Source: G963556115 sp963666605
Lineage (GTDB): Bacteria; Planctomycetota; SZUA-567
Direction: 5' to 3'
Assembly (NCBI GenBank): GCA_965140405.1
Contig: OZ223208.1
Span: 1,178,001-1,242,000 of the forward strand
Length of the DNA stretch: 64,000 nt
Both the position numbers and the translations under genes were made by a program. A model generated the notes under the pieces. The model was not told where the DNA came from. It saw only the letters and a list, made by a program, of their open reading frames with translations, and made no database searches. The first letter of the stretch is position 1; each line of letters opens with the position of its first letter. Below are positions 34,237 through 42,983 of the stretch, one piece after another.

Positions 34237-37200
34237 ATGGATATTTTTCTTGATCTTAGTTTTTGGCAGTATGTACTTATTGCTGGCGCAGTTGCTATCT
34301 GCATCTGGGCAGCAGTAAAGAACAAGACCATCTTTGCAAAGCTTGCAGTTATGGTTGTAATCACTCTGGTAGTCCTACTTCAGCTTGGTAAGACACCTGA
34401 CTACAAAGAGACTCCACTCGACAGTCGTATTAGACAGGAAAGAGAGGCCCTTGCTAGTTTTGAAGGTCGCGAAGGTGTTGACAGCGAGCTTGGAAGTATT
34501 GTTACTTCTCTTGGTGAACTGAATGTCTCGCCTGAGAAGAACAATTCAACTCTAGTAGAACCACTACTAAAGAAGATCAAGGCTATGAAGTTCCCTCAAG
34601 AGAGCATGCAAGCAGTTGCGGATTCTCTTGTAAGCGCGTGGAATACCCGCATGGAAAACACTTCTGAAATGCTGGAAAAGAAACTTACTGCTCTTGAAAG
34701 CAAGAAAGACAAATCTGCAGCAGAAGTAGCAGAAGAGGCTCAGCTTCGCAGTATGATCCAACCTTGGTACAATAAGTTACCGCTAAAGTTTGGTCTTGAC
34801 CTAGTAGGAGGTACAGAGGTTCGCCTAAGACTCCTTCCAGACTACACCAAGATGAATAAGCTTGAAGACGAGCTTGCAGCGATGAAGAAAGATCCAGCTG
34901 CTGACAAGACAAAGGTTGATGAATTACAAAAAAAAGTTGATCTTGAAAAAGGCCTTGTTAAAGAGAACTTTAATAGTGCTTCAGAGGTTATCCGTAACCG
35001 CCTAAACACTTCTGGTCTTGAAGAGATCAGTGTAAATGTTCAAGGAAATGACAAACTCTTAATCCAGATGCCAGGTATGAGTTCATCTTCAGCGCAGAGA
35101 ATTATCAATCTTCTCAAAAAGATGGGTCAACTAGAGTTTCGTCTTACTATCCCTTCGCAGGGTGCTGGAAGTGACAACGCTTTAGTAACTCAAATCTCTC
35201 GTCTTGGTGGTGCACAGGACAAAAAGAACTTCTCACGCCGTCTTGGAAAGTTCTTGAATAATGATGAGATCAAAATTGGTGAAGGTTTCAATACTGATAT
35301 CTACGGTGATCCTCTCTACGACTGGATGCATACAGACAACGGTGTTGGACAGGTTCTTTCTCAGCAAGTTCTTCTAACAGGTGACTTCATCAGCGCAGCT
35401 ACAGCTCGCCCAAGCATGTCAAACCCTGGAAGTTTTGAGATTCAGTTCCGCCTCAACCCACGTGGTGCTCTAATCTTTGAGAATGTAACAAGAAACAATA
35501 TTGGCCGTAACCTTGGTATTGTTCTTGATGGCAAACTAAAGAGTGCGCCAACCATTCAGAGTGCTATTTCAAACCAAGGTACTATCACAGGTAGCTTTAC
35601 TTCAGATGAAGCAAAGAATCTTGAGGTAGTATTAAAGAGCGGTTCACTCAAAACTCAAGTAGTTGTTGAATTTGAGAATACTGTGGGACCGAGTCTTGGT
35701 GAAGACTCTATCAAGTCTGGCGTAGCAGCGATGGGAATTGGTCTTCTACTAGTTCTTGTATTCATGCTCTTATACTACAGACTCGCTGGTCTTGTTACTG
35801 ATGTAATTCTATTTATCAATATGCTTCTTATCGTAGCACTTCTATCAGGACTTGACGCAACATTAACACTTCCTGGTATTGCAGGTCTTATCCTGACTAT
35901 CGGTATGGCAGTAGATGCAAACGTTCTTATATTTGAAAGAATACGTGAAGAGCGCATCAAAGGCAACACCCTATCAAAGGCGATCCAACTAGGTTACGAA
36001 CGTGCGTTCGTTACTATTGTAGATGCCAACGTCACTACATTTATAACAGCTCTTATTCTTCACCAGTTCGGTACAGAAGCGGTCAAAGGCTTTGCTATTA
36101 CACTTATTATCGGTATCATCTGCTCTGTGTTCACTTCACTTGTTCTTACTCGCTGGTGCTTCCAAGCTCTCATCGAATTCGGTATGATCAAAGATCTAAA
36201 GATGAACCGCTTCTTCAAGCGACCAAATGTATCATTTAGCAAACTTCGTCGCCCAGCAATTATCCTAAGTCTAATCTGTATTGCTATAGGTATGATTGTT
36301 GTTGCAGGAAGAGGAAAGAAGAATCTCTCGCAAGACTTCACAGGAGGTTTATTTGCTCAGATCGCACTTGAAGAACCAATGACAGCCTCTGCATTCCGTG
36401 ACAAGCTTGAACCGATCACTGTAGAATTTCCAGATCTAACAATGCAGACATACGGTCAAGGTGAAGCCAACAAGTTTGATCAATTTATTATTCGTACTTC
36501 TAGCGTACAAGCAGCTGGAGATTCATCTGAAGAGAACAAATCTCTTAAGACATCACAAGAACTAAAGTCTATGCTTGAAGCAACTTTCCCACTTGTTAAA
36601 AATGGTCTAGTTGTTAGTGAAGACAGAATAGAATCAAAATCAAAAGACGACGTCGCAGTATTTGAAATTGATTTATCAATGCCTAAAGCTATGAATAAAG
36701 AAGATCTTGCAACTATTCTTAAAAACTATTCAAGCCTACAAAAAGTCGAGGTAGAACCTGGCAGCACAGCTAAATCTGTTGTGGTTTATGCAGGTCTTCC
36801 TACAGTAGAGCTTGATGGTAGTACACTTGACGACGTAACACTCAACAGTATGGTTAGAGAACAGGTTCAGAAGCTCCGTGATCAAGGCCTACTAAGCTTC
36901 ACTGAGCCTTTCCCACGCTTCAACTTCATTGGAGGATCAGTTGCATCAGAGATGATTAGACAGGCTATTCTTGCTCTACTATTCTCAATGGTTGCGATCT
37001 TTATCTATATCTGGTTGCGCTTCCAGTTCAAGATCTCATTCGGTGCTGGTGCGGTTATAGCTCTTGCCCACGATGTACTCTTTACACTTGGAGCACTTGC
37101 TATTGCTGATAGTCTAGATATCCTCAATGGTCAGATCAGCCTTACAGTAGTTGCTGCGCTTCTTACACTTGTCGGGTACTCACTCAACGATACAATCGTT

Positions 37201-37503
37201 GTCTTCGATAGAATCAGAGAAAACCTAGGCACTTCAACTCAGGAATTCGCTGACACTATTGATTTATCACTAAACCAGACACTAGCCCGTACCATTGTTA
37301 CTAGTTTGACAACAATACTTGTTGTGATTTCACTACTAGTATTTGGCGGAGAAGTTATCCGTGGCTTCTCATTCACACTCTTTATAGGTATTATTGTAGG
37401 TACATATTCATCAATCTTTATTGCGAGCCCAGTACTTATTGAGTTTGCAATAATGGCCAAGAAGAGACAGCTAAAAAAAGCAAAAGCAAAACTTAACAAG
37501 TAG
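34237..37503 (+). CDS. secDF: Fused SecDF protein-export subunit
   Basis: 1088 aa, a natural SecD-SecF fusion. The SecD half has an N-terminal helix, a coiled-coil insertion (about 130-170), the periplasmic P1 region and six membrane helices (GIAGLILTIGMAVDANVLIFERIREE). The SecF half starts near residue 660 and includes the matching VVAALLTLVGYSLNDTIVVFDRIREN. The complex uses the proton or Na+ gradient to pull exported proteins across; Na+ use is known for marine Vibrio SecDF and may apply here (inference). A GGGGAACAG site precedes the ATG. Confidence 0.96.
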   Translation: MDIFLDLSFWQYVLIAGAVAICIWAAVKNKTIFAKLAVMVVITLVVLLQLGKTPDYKETPLDSRIRQEREALASFEGREGVDSELGSIVTSLGELNVSPEKNNSTLVEPLLKKIKAMKFPQESMQAVADSLVSAWNTRMENTSEMLEKKLTALESKKDKSAAEVAEEAQLRSMIQPWYNKLPLKFGLDLVGGTEVRLRLLPDYTKMNKLEDELAAMKKDPAADKTKVDELQKKVDLEKGLVKENFNSASEVIRNRLNTSGLEEISVNVQGNDKLLIQMPGMSSSSAQRIINLLKKMGQLEFRLTIPSQGAGSDNALVTQISRLGGAQDKKNFSRRLGKFLNNDEIKIGEGFNTDIYGDPLYDWMHTDNGVGQVLSQQVLLTGDFISAATARPSMSNPGSFEIQFRLNPRGALIFENVTRNNIGRNLGIVLDGKLKSAPTIQSAISNQGTITGSFTSDEAKNLEVVLKSGSLKTQVVVEFENTVGPSLGEDSIKSGVAAMGIGLLLVLVFMLLYYRLAGLVTDVILFINMLLIVALLSGLDATLTLPGIAGLILTIGMAVDANVLIFERIREERIKGNTLSKAIQLGYERAFVTIVDANVTTFITALILHQFGTEAVKGFAITLIIGIICSVFTSLVLTRWCFQALIEFGMIKDLKMNRFFKRPNVSFSKLRRPAIILSLICIAIGMIVVAGRGKKNLSQDFTGGLFAQIALEEPMTASAFRDKLEPITVEFPDLTMQTYGQGEANKFDQFIIRTSSVQAAGDSSEENKSLKTSQELKSMLEATFPLVKNGLVVSEDRIESKSKDDVAVFEIDLSMPKAMNKEDLATILKNYSSLQKVEVEPGSTAKSVVVYAGLPTVELDGSTLDDVTLNSMVREQVQKLRDQGLLSFTEPFPRFNFIGGSVASEMIRQAILALLFSMVAIFIYIWLRFQFKISFGAGAVIALAHDVLFTLGALAIADSLDILNGQISLTVVAALLTLVGYSLNDTIVVFDRIRENLGTSTQEFADTIDLSLNQTLARTIVTSLTTILVVISLLVFGGEVIRGFSFTLFIGIIVGTYSSIFIASPVLIEFAIMAKKRQLKKAKAKLNK

Positions 37504-37525
37504 TATTACTGTAATATCAATACTC

Positions 37526-37560
37526 AAAGTGCTCCGGTTATGCCGGGGCACTTTTTTTTA
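37526..37560 (+). terminator. Terminator after secDF
   Basis: AAAGTGCTCCGG pairs with CCGGGGCACTTT (one G-T wobble) and a run of eight T follows. A textbook intrinsic terminator. Confidence 0.9.
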
Positions 37561-37641
37561 TGATAGAGCAGAACTCTTATAGCATCGAATAATAATTGAG
37601 GTATAATTGCACTTATATACTTAATTAAAGGAAGATAAAGA

Positions 37642-39699
37642 ATGCCAGACTTCAAACTACACTCAGACTACCAACCAGCCGGAGACCAGCCAAAAGCTAT
37701 CAAAGCATTAATAGAAGGCATTGAGGCAAATAAAAAGGAGCAAACACTATTAGGGGTTACAGGTTCAGGTAAGACCTTTGTAATGGCAAATTTAATAGAA
37801 AAAGTCAATAAACCGACCCTCATTCTATCACACAATAAGACACTTACAGCACAGTTATTCTCTGAATTCAGACAATACTTCCCAGATAATGCAGTAGAGT
37901 ACTTTGTTTCCTACTATGACTACTACCAACCGGAAGCATACATACCATCCACCGATGTCTATATTGATAAGGACGCCGCAGTAAATGAAAATCTTGATAG
38001 ACTCAGACTCTCCGCGACATCTGCTCTTCTCACAAGAAACGATGTAATCGTAGTTGCCTCTGTAAGCTGTATCTACGGCCTAGGAGCTCCCGAAGAGTAC
38101 TTCAAGGTAATTCTACCCTTTCAAGTAGGCAAAGAGCTCGAGCGGCGAGCTATGATATTGCAGCTAGTAAAGATGAACTACACCAGAAACGACCATAGCT
38201 TTGAACGTGGTGTATTCAGAATGCGCGGAGATGCGATAGAGATATGGCCAGCGTACAAACAGACAGCTTACAGAATCGAATTCTTTGGGGATGAGGTTGA
38301 AGCCATAATGGAGATCCACCCTCTTACTGGAGAAATTCTCTCAAAGTTCCAACATATGGCTGTGTTTCCTGCGACCCACTTTGTACTCAATGAAGAAGGC
38401 AAGGACTCTGCTATAAAAAGTATTGAAGCAGAGCTAGAAGATAGACTGAAAGTTCTTAATGGTCAGAGCAAACTTCTCGAAGCTCAACGACTTGAGAGCA
38501 GAACAAAGTACGATCTTGAAATGATCGAAGAGATTGGTTACTGCCAAGGGATAGAAAACTATGCTTGGCACTTTGATGGCCGTAAGATTGGCGAAAGACC
38601 ACCCTGCCTCTTTGACTACTTCCCAAAGAAGGACTGGTTACTAATCGTGGATGAATCCCATGTTACCTTACCACAGATACGCGGGATGTTCAATGGAGAC
38701 AGAGCAAGAAAGCAGGTACTAGTTGACCACGGCTTCAGGCTCCCTTCAGCTCTTGAGAACCGCCCAATGCGCTTTGAAGAATTTGTTGGACAACAACCTC
38801 CTTCTATATATGTATCAGCGACTCCAGCAGATTACGAGATAGAGCACTCTAAAGGTGAAATAGTCGAGCTAATTGTCCGCCCAACCGGTCTAATTGATCC
38901 ACCAATAGAGGTACGCCCTACCAAGGGTCAAGTAGATGATATTATAAAAGAGATAAAAATAAGGGCTGAGAAGAAGGAACGAGTACTCATTACAACCTTG
39001 ACCAAGAAACTCTCTGAGGACCTCGATCAATTCTGTAGAGAACAAGGTCTAAAAACCGAGTATCTTCACTCAGATATTGATACGTTAGAGCGTGTTGAAA
39101 TACTAAAGGATCTTAGAGAAGGAAAGTTTGACGCTCTAATCGGTGTAAATCTTTTACGTGAAGGTTTAGACCTGCCAGAGGTATCATTAGTGGTGGTTGT
39201 CGACGCTGACAAAGAAGGTTTCTTACGATCCACAACCAGTCTTATTCAGACCATAGGCCGCTGCGCACGAAATGTAGAAGGAAAAGTTATCTTCTACGCA
39301 GATACTATTACCAAATCAATGCAGAAGACGATGGACGAAACAGATCGAAGACGCCAAGCACAGATAGCATATAACGAAGAACACGGCATCACTCCACAGA
39401 GCGTAACAAGAACTATCGAAACGGGTCTCGAAGAGTTCTTCGGCAGCAAGGAAGATGTATATATTCCAGCCCTAGATGAGACAACCAGCGGTGCTGACAG
39501 AGATGCAGAGATCAAGCTACTTGAAGAGGAGATGATAAAAGCAGCAGACGACATGCGCTTTGAAGACGCAGCTGCTCTTAGAGATCGCCTAGTCGAACTC
39601 AAAGCCCCTATAAAGTATAATAAAAAAGAAGCCCCCAGCTACGGTCGCAAACCAAGACGTAAAAAAAACCAAAAGAAGAAGACCAGAAGAAGGTCATAG
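37642..39699 (+). CDS. uvrB: Excinuclease ABC subunit B
   Basis: 685 aa, normal length. Nucleotide excision repair helicase-like subunit. Walker A GVTGSGKT at about 38-45, the beta-hairpin region YYDYYQPEAYIP, helicase box DESHVT and QTIGRCARN motif are all intact. A UVR motif for UvrC binding lies near 640-670 (AADDMRFEDAAALRDRLVEL). The C-terminal tail is strongly basic. AAGGAAGAT precedes the ATG and TATAAT (37602-37607) is a likely -10 box. Confidence 0.97.
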   Translation: MPDFKLHSDYQPAGDQPKAIKALIEGIEANKKEQTLLGVTGSGKTFVMANLIEKVNKPTLILSHNKTLTAQLFSEFRQYFPDNAVEYFVSYYDYYQPEAYIPSTDVYIDKDAAVNENLDRLRLSATSALLTRNDVIVVASVSCIYGLGAPEEYFKVILPFQVGKELERRAMILQLVKMNYTRNDHSFERGVFRMRGDAIEIWPAYKQTAYRIEFFGDEVEAIMEIHPLTGEILSKFQHMAVFPATHFVLNEEGKDSAIKSIEAELEDRLKVLNGQSKLLEAQRLESRTKYDLEMIEEIGYCQGIENYAWHFDGRKIGERPPCLFDYFPKKDWLLIVDESHVTLPQIRGMFNGDRARKQVLVDHGFRLPSALENRPMRFEEFVGQQPPSIYVSATPADYEIEHSKGEIVELIVRPTGLIDPPIEVRPTKGQVDDIIKEIKIRAEKKERVLITTLTKKLSEDLDQFCREQGLKTEYLHSDIDTLERVEILKDLREGKFDALIGVNLLREGLDLPEVSLVVVVDADKEGFLRSTTSLIQTIGRCARNVEGKVIFYADTITKSMQKTMDETDRRRQAQIAYNEEHGITPQSVTRTIETGLEEFFGSKEDVYIPALDETTSGADRDAEIKLLEEEMIKAADDMRFEDAAALRDRLVELKAPIKYNKKEAPSYGRKPRRKKNQKKKTRRRS

Positions 39700-39738
39700 C
39701 CAGCAAGCACTCCAAAAGTGGTTCTTAAAATTATCTAT

Positions 39739-39767
39739 AAAAGTGGATCTGTACAGATCCACTTTTA
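39739..39767 (+). terminator. Terminator after uvrB
   Basis: AAAAGTGGATCTG and CAGATCCACTTTT form a near-perfect palindrome with a TA centre, 40 bp past the uvrB stop. Confidence 0.8.
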
Positions 39768-39799
39768 TTGCTATAATAATAAACAAGTAGGAGGAATGC

Positions 39800-41191
39800 A
39801 TGTTTATAAATATTGACCGCAATAGCAATATCTCAATCAAGAAACAACTATACGACAAACTAACGTATATGATTTTGAATTGCGAGCTAATGTATGGTGA
39901 AAAGCTTCCTTCATCGAGGGAACTAGCAAGCTCACTAAAAATTTCTAGAAATACCGTAGTGGAAGTTTATGATCAGTTAATCGCTGAAGTATATATATCA
40001 ACACGAAAAGGCAGTGGAACATATGTAACAAACACCCGGAAATGCCATTTATTAGAAGAACCAGAATGTAGCACAAAGCGCACAAAAAAAGACCCAAATA
40101 TATTGAGACTTATTGCTGGCACCCCAGATCTAACACATTTCCCAAAACAGTCATGGATGCAAGCAACAAGAAGAGCAGTAAACAACAAGAACACCGATAT
40201 ATTCGGATACGGCGATCCAAATGGCTACCTTCCTCTAAGGGAAGCTTTATCTAAATACCTATACACTCATAAAGGAATATGCAGCTCACCAGAGCAAGTT
40301 ATAATAAGTGGCGGAACGAAGGATGCAATCAGGCTTATAGCACTAAGTCTTAAAGACGAAATAAATTCCCTTTTAACAGAGTCACCAAGTGTACTCTTTG
40401 TACCTGAAATATTTCGCTCTATTGGGTATAATATTACTCCTCTAAAAGTTGATAGCATAGGAATTGTTACCAAAGAACTAAAACACCAAGAAAGGTCTAT
40501 TATATACACCTCTGCTGCTCACCAATTTCCACTTGGAGGTACCCTTACAATCAAGCGCAGACATGAACTAATAGATTTTGCTGTAAAGCACAACCACCTT
40601 ATTATTGAGGACGATTGCGATAGTGAATTTAGGTATAAAGGCGCGCCGGTGAATTCACTTTTTCAAATCTGCTCACGTTATGTTATTCACATTGGAACAT
40701 TTAGTAAAACTATCTGTCCATCACTAAGACTTGGCTATATTGTTTTACCAGAGATATTGACCGCTATACCTGAAAAATATACTGAACTAATAGGCAATCC
40801 TCCAGGAACATTACTCCAAGCAACGGTCAACGACCTAATCCGTAGCGGTGATTATGAAAAACATATTTTTAAGATGACCAAGATATATAAAGCTAAGGTA
40901 AAAATTGTAATAGACACTCTTAACAAGGAATTTTCAAATAAAATTAGAGTTAACGGTGAACACACTGGACTTCATGTTGTTGTAGAATTTATTAACCACA
41001 CTTTTAAAGAGAGTGATAAGGCTGTTTTTTATAAGTATAACCTTGAAGTTGAATTTTCAAATGAATACTCTACAGGAAGAGCACAACCAAAATCAAATAA
41101 ACTAATTTTTAATTTTGCACATCTAACCCAGGATGAAATAATACTAGCTATTACACAGCTAAAAAAAGTTTATAGAGCTTTAACAAATTAA
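39800..41191 (+). CDS. MocR/PdxR-type regulator (GntR HTH + aminotransferase)
   Basis: 463 aa. Residues 1-75 are a GntR winged helix (ISIKKQLYDKLTYMI, GEKLPSSRELASSLKISRNTV, GSGTYV). Residues about 100-460 are a fold-type I aminotransferase domain; GTFSKTICPSLRLGY carries the PLP lysine near residue 305. Such regulators respond to PLP and amines (GabR, PdxR). TAGGAGG precedes the ATG and TATAAT at 39772-39777 is a likely -10 box overlapping the terminator. It heads a unit with two microproteins and an aldo/keto reductase, 22 bp downstream. Confidence 0.9.
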   Translation: MFINIDRNSNISIKKQLYDKLTYMILNCELMYGEKLPSSRELASSLKISRNTVVEVYDQLIAEVYISTRKGSGTYVTNTRKCHLLEEPECSTKRTKKDPNILRLIAGTPDLTHFPKQSWMQATRRAVNNKNTDIFGYGDPNGYLPLREALSKYLYTHKGICSSPEQVIISGGTKDAIRLIALSLKDEINSLLTESPSVLFVPEIFRSIGYNITPLKVDSIGIVTKELKHQERSIIYTSAAHQFPLGGTLTIKRRHELIDFAVKHNHLIIEDDCDSEFRYKGAPVNSLFQICSRYVIHIGTFSKTICPSLRLGYIVLPEILTAIPEKYTELIGNPPGTLLQATVNDLIRSGDYEKHIFKMTKIYKAKVKIVIDTLNKEFSNKIRVNGEHTGLHVVVEFINHTFKESDKAVFYKYNLEVEFSNEYSTGRAQPKSNKLIFNFAHLTQDEIILAITQLKKVYRALTN

Positions 41192-41213
41192 CCTTATATA
41201 CAAGGAGGACAAA

Positions 41214-41399
41214 ATGACTTGCAAAAAACCAGATAACAAAAAAAATGAAATCAATGTACTCGGATTCGGCCCAATACGACTCCCAGCACATGACCAAGAG
41301 TGCTCATCGGAAGAACATAAAATCAAAAAACGGAAATATGCTTTAGACTCAATATTTAGTCTGAAAGCTATAATACGAAAAATCAGACGCAATACATAA
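41214..41399 (+). CDS. Microprotein A with AKR-like GFG motif
   Basis: 61 aa, not recognised. A strong AAGGAGG site stands 7 bp ahead of the ATG. Its INVLGFGPIRLP segment (residues 13-24) matches the first strand of the aldo/keto reductase encoded downstream (SILGFGAMRLP, same distance from the start). After that the similarity stops. The tail LDSIFSLKAIIRKIRR is a basic amphipathic stretch shared with the next microprotein. It is too short to be an enzyme. Possibly a duplicated and repurposed 5' end of the reductase gene, or a partner or regulator peptide (inference). Confidence 0.7.
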   Translation: MTCKKPDNKKNEINVLGFGPIRLPAHDQECSSEEHKIKKRKYALDSIFSLKAIIRKIRRNT

Positions 41400-41410
41400 G
41401 GAGAAAAGAA

Positions 41411-41605
41411 ATGAACAATCAAAACAACACAAAATCTAGCGACAAAAAAAACATCATTGGATTTGGCTCGCTAATATTTCCAATATACGACGAAGTAAAC
41501 ACTACTAAAAAACAAGCCGTAAAAAACAACAAATTGAAATTAGATTTACTTTGTAGCGCCCAAGCAGTAATTAGAAAACTCCGAAAATTAACCCACCATC
41601 AATAA
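41411..41605 (+). CDS. Microprotein B, paralogue of A
   Basis: 64 aa, 11 bp after microprotein A, with AAGGAG ahead of the ATG. KNIIGFGSLIFP (13-24) and LDLLCSAQAVIRKLRK (43-58) align with the two shared blocks of A without gaps in the first 25 residues. The middle is Asn/Lys-rich and unrelated. Both being well expressed-looking, tandem and diverged suggests selection for a small protein and not chance. Function unknown. The reductase gene follows 54 bp later. Confidence 0.7.
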   Translation: MNNQNNTKSSDKKNIIGFGSLIFPIYDEVNTTKKQAVKNNKLKLDLLCSAQAVIRKLRKLTHHQ

Positions 41606-41659
41606 GTTACTTCCATATAAAATTGATTATGCATTAATAGCACACAAAAAGGAGAACCC

Positions 41660-42799
41660 ATGAAGTATAGAAAATTTGGTAAAACTGGTGAGGAGTTGAG
41701 CATACTGGGTTTTGGGGCGATGCGTCTACCAATCCTAAATGGTGAAGATACTAATATTGATTATCTTGAAGCATCAAAAATGGTCAGATATGCCATCGAT
41801 AACGGCGTAAACTACCTAGACACAGCTTACCCATACCATGGTGGTAATAGTGAGATTTTCTGTGCTCATGTAATGAAGGATGGCTACCGTGAAAAAATAA
41901 ATATAGCGACAAAACTACCTGTATGGGATGTTAAAGAATATGCAGATATGGAGAGAATTCTCGATGAACAACTGAGTAAGCTTGAGGTCGATTGCATTGA
42001 CTTCTATCTGTTACATGCACTCAGTATTAAATCATGGCCTAATATGGTTTCGCTAGATTATAAATCATTCTTAGAAAAAGCGAGAAAAGATGGTAAAATC
42101 AAGTATATCGGTTTCTCTTTCCATGACAGTCTGGATTTATTCAAAGAGATTACAGATGACTATAATTGGGATTTCTGTCAGATACAGCTAAACTATATGG
42201 ATGACAACTATCAAAGCGGTGTTGAAGGTATGAAGTACGCACATGATAAAGGCATGGGAGTCATTATAATGGAACCTTTAAGAGGCGGGATGCTTGCCAA
42301 GCCAGAACTACCAGACGACATAAAAGCTGTATGGGAATCGAGCGAAGTCCAGAGAAGCCCAGCTGAATGGGCGCTAAAATACCTCTGGAATATGGAAGAG
42401 GTAGGTGTAGTACTCAGCGGCATGAGTACTATGGAGCAAACTGTGGAGAATGTCAGAATTGCCTCGGAGAGTTCTGCTGGCTCACTATCAAACACAGAAT
42501 CCAAGCTAATTCAAAGGGTAAAGCAGATATTTATTGATAGGACAAAAGTAAACTGCACAAACTGCAAATACTGTATGCCGTGTCCAAATGGAGTAGATAT
42601 CCCTGAGAATTTCTGGGCGTACAACCATGACTCCATGTTTGATGATTTTGCAAAAGGAAAGTTCTGGATCACCGGATGGCTAGCAGAACCTCAAAGAGCA
42701 TCAAACTGCATAAAATGCGGGTTATGTGAAGATAAATGCCCACAAAATATTGAGATCATGAAACATTTGGATCTTATCAAAGATCGCTATGAAACCTAA
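41660..42799 (+). CDS. Aldo/keto reductase with C-terminal 4Fe-4S domain
   Basis: 379 aa. The barrel covers about 1-285 with the usual catalytic set visible in NYLDTAYPYHGGN (Asp, Tyr), ATKLPVW (Lys) and FYLLHAL (His). The last 90 residues hold CTNCKYCMPCP and CIKCGLCEDKCP, two ferredoxin-like Cys clusters for 4Fe-4S binding. This fusion is common in anaerobes and presumably links the reductase to ferredoxin-type electron transfer. AAAAGGAG precedes the ATG. Probably controlled by the MocR-type regulator upstream. Confidence 0.93.
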   Translation: MKYRKFGKTGEELSILGFGAMRLPILNGEDTNIDYLEASKMVRYAIDNGVNYLDTAYPYHGGNSEIFCAHVMKDGYREKINIATKLPVWDVKEYADMERILDEQLSKLEVDCIDFYLLHALSIKSWPNMVSLDYKSFLEKARKDGKIKYIGFSFHDSLDLFKEITDDYNWDFCQIQLNYMDDNYQSGVEGMKYAHDKGMGVIIMEPLRGGMLAKPELPDDIKAVWESSEVQRSPAEWALKYLWNMEEVGVVLSGMSTMEQTVENVRIASESSAGSLSNTESKLIQRVKQIFIDRTKVNCTNCKYCMPCPNGVDIPENFWAYNHDSMFDDFAKGKFWITGWLAEPQRASNCIKCGLCEDKCPQNIEIMKHLDLIKDRYET

Positions 42800-42841
42800 T
42801 AATATCTAATAAGTATACAAGTAATATTGTCCACACCAACG

Positions 42842-42877
42842 ATATGCATCAGACGATAAAAGTCTGATGCATATTTC
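42842..42877 (+). terminator. Terminator after aldo/keto reductase
   Basis: ATATGCATCAGAC and GTCTGATGCATAT pair perfectly round a 7-base loop, 42 bp after the stop, with TTTC following. Confidence 0.8.
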
Positions 42878-42928
42878 AACTATAGCAACTACAAATTTAA
42901 TTGACGATAAACAAAAAAAAAGTTCGTA

Positions 42929-42958
42929 TTTACCGTACAATCAGTTACAATATATAAT
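42929..42958 (+). promoter_or_regulatory. Promoter of nfeD-floA operon
   Basis: TTTACC (42929-42934) and TATAAT (42953-42958) are 18 bp apart, 25 bp ahead of the NfeD-type gene. The spacing is long but acceptable. Confidence 0.45.
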
Positions 42959-42983
42959 AATAATGAGATAACAAAGGACATAT

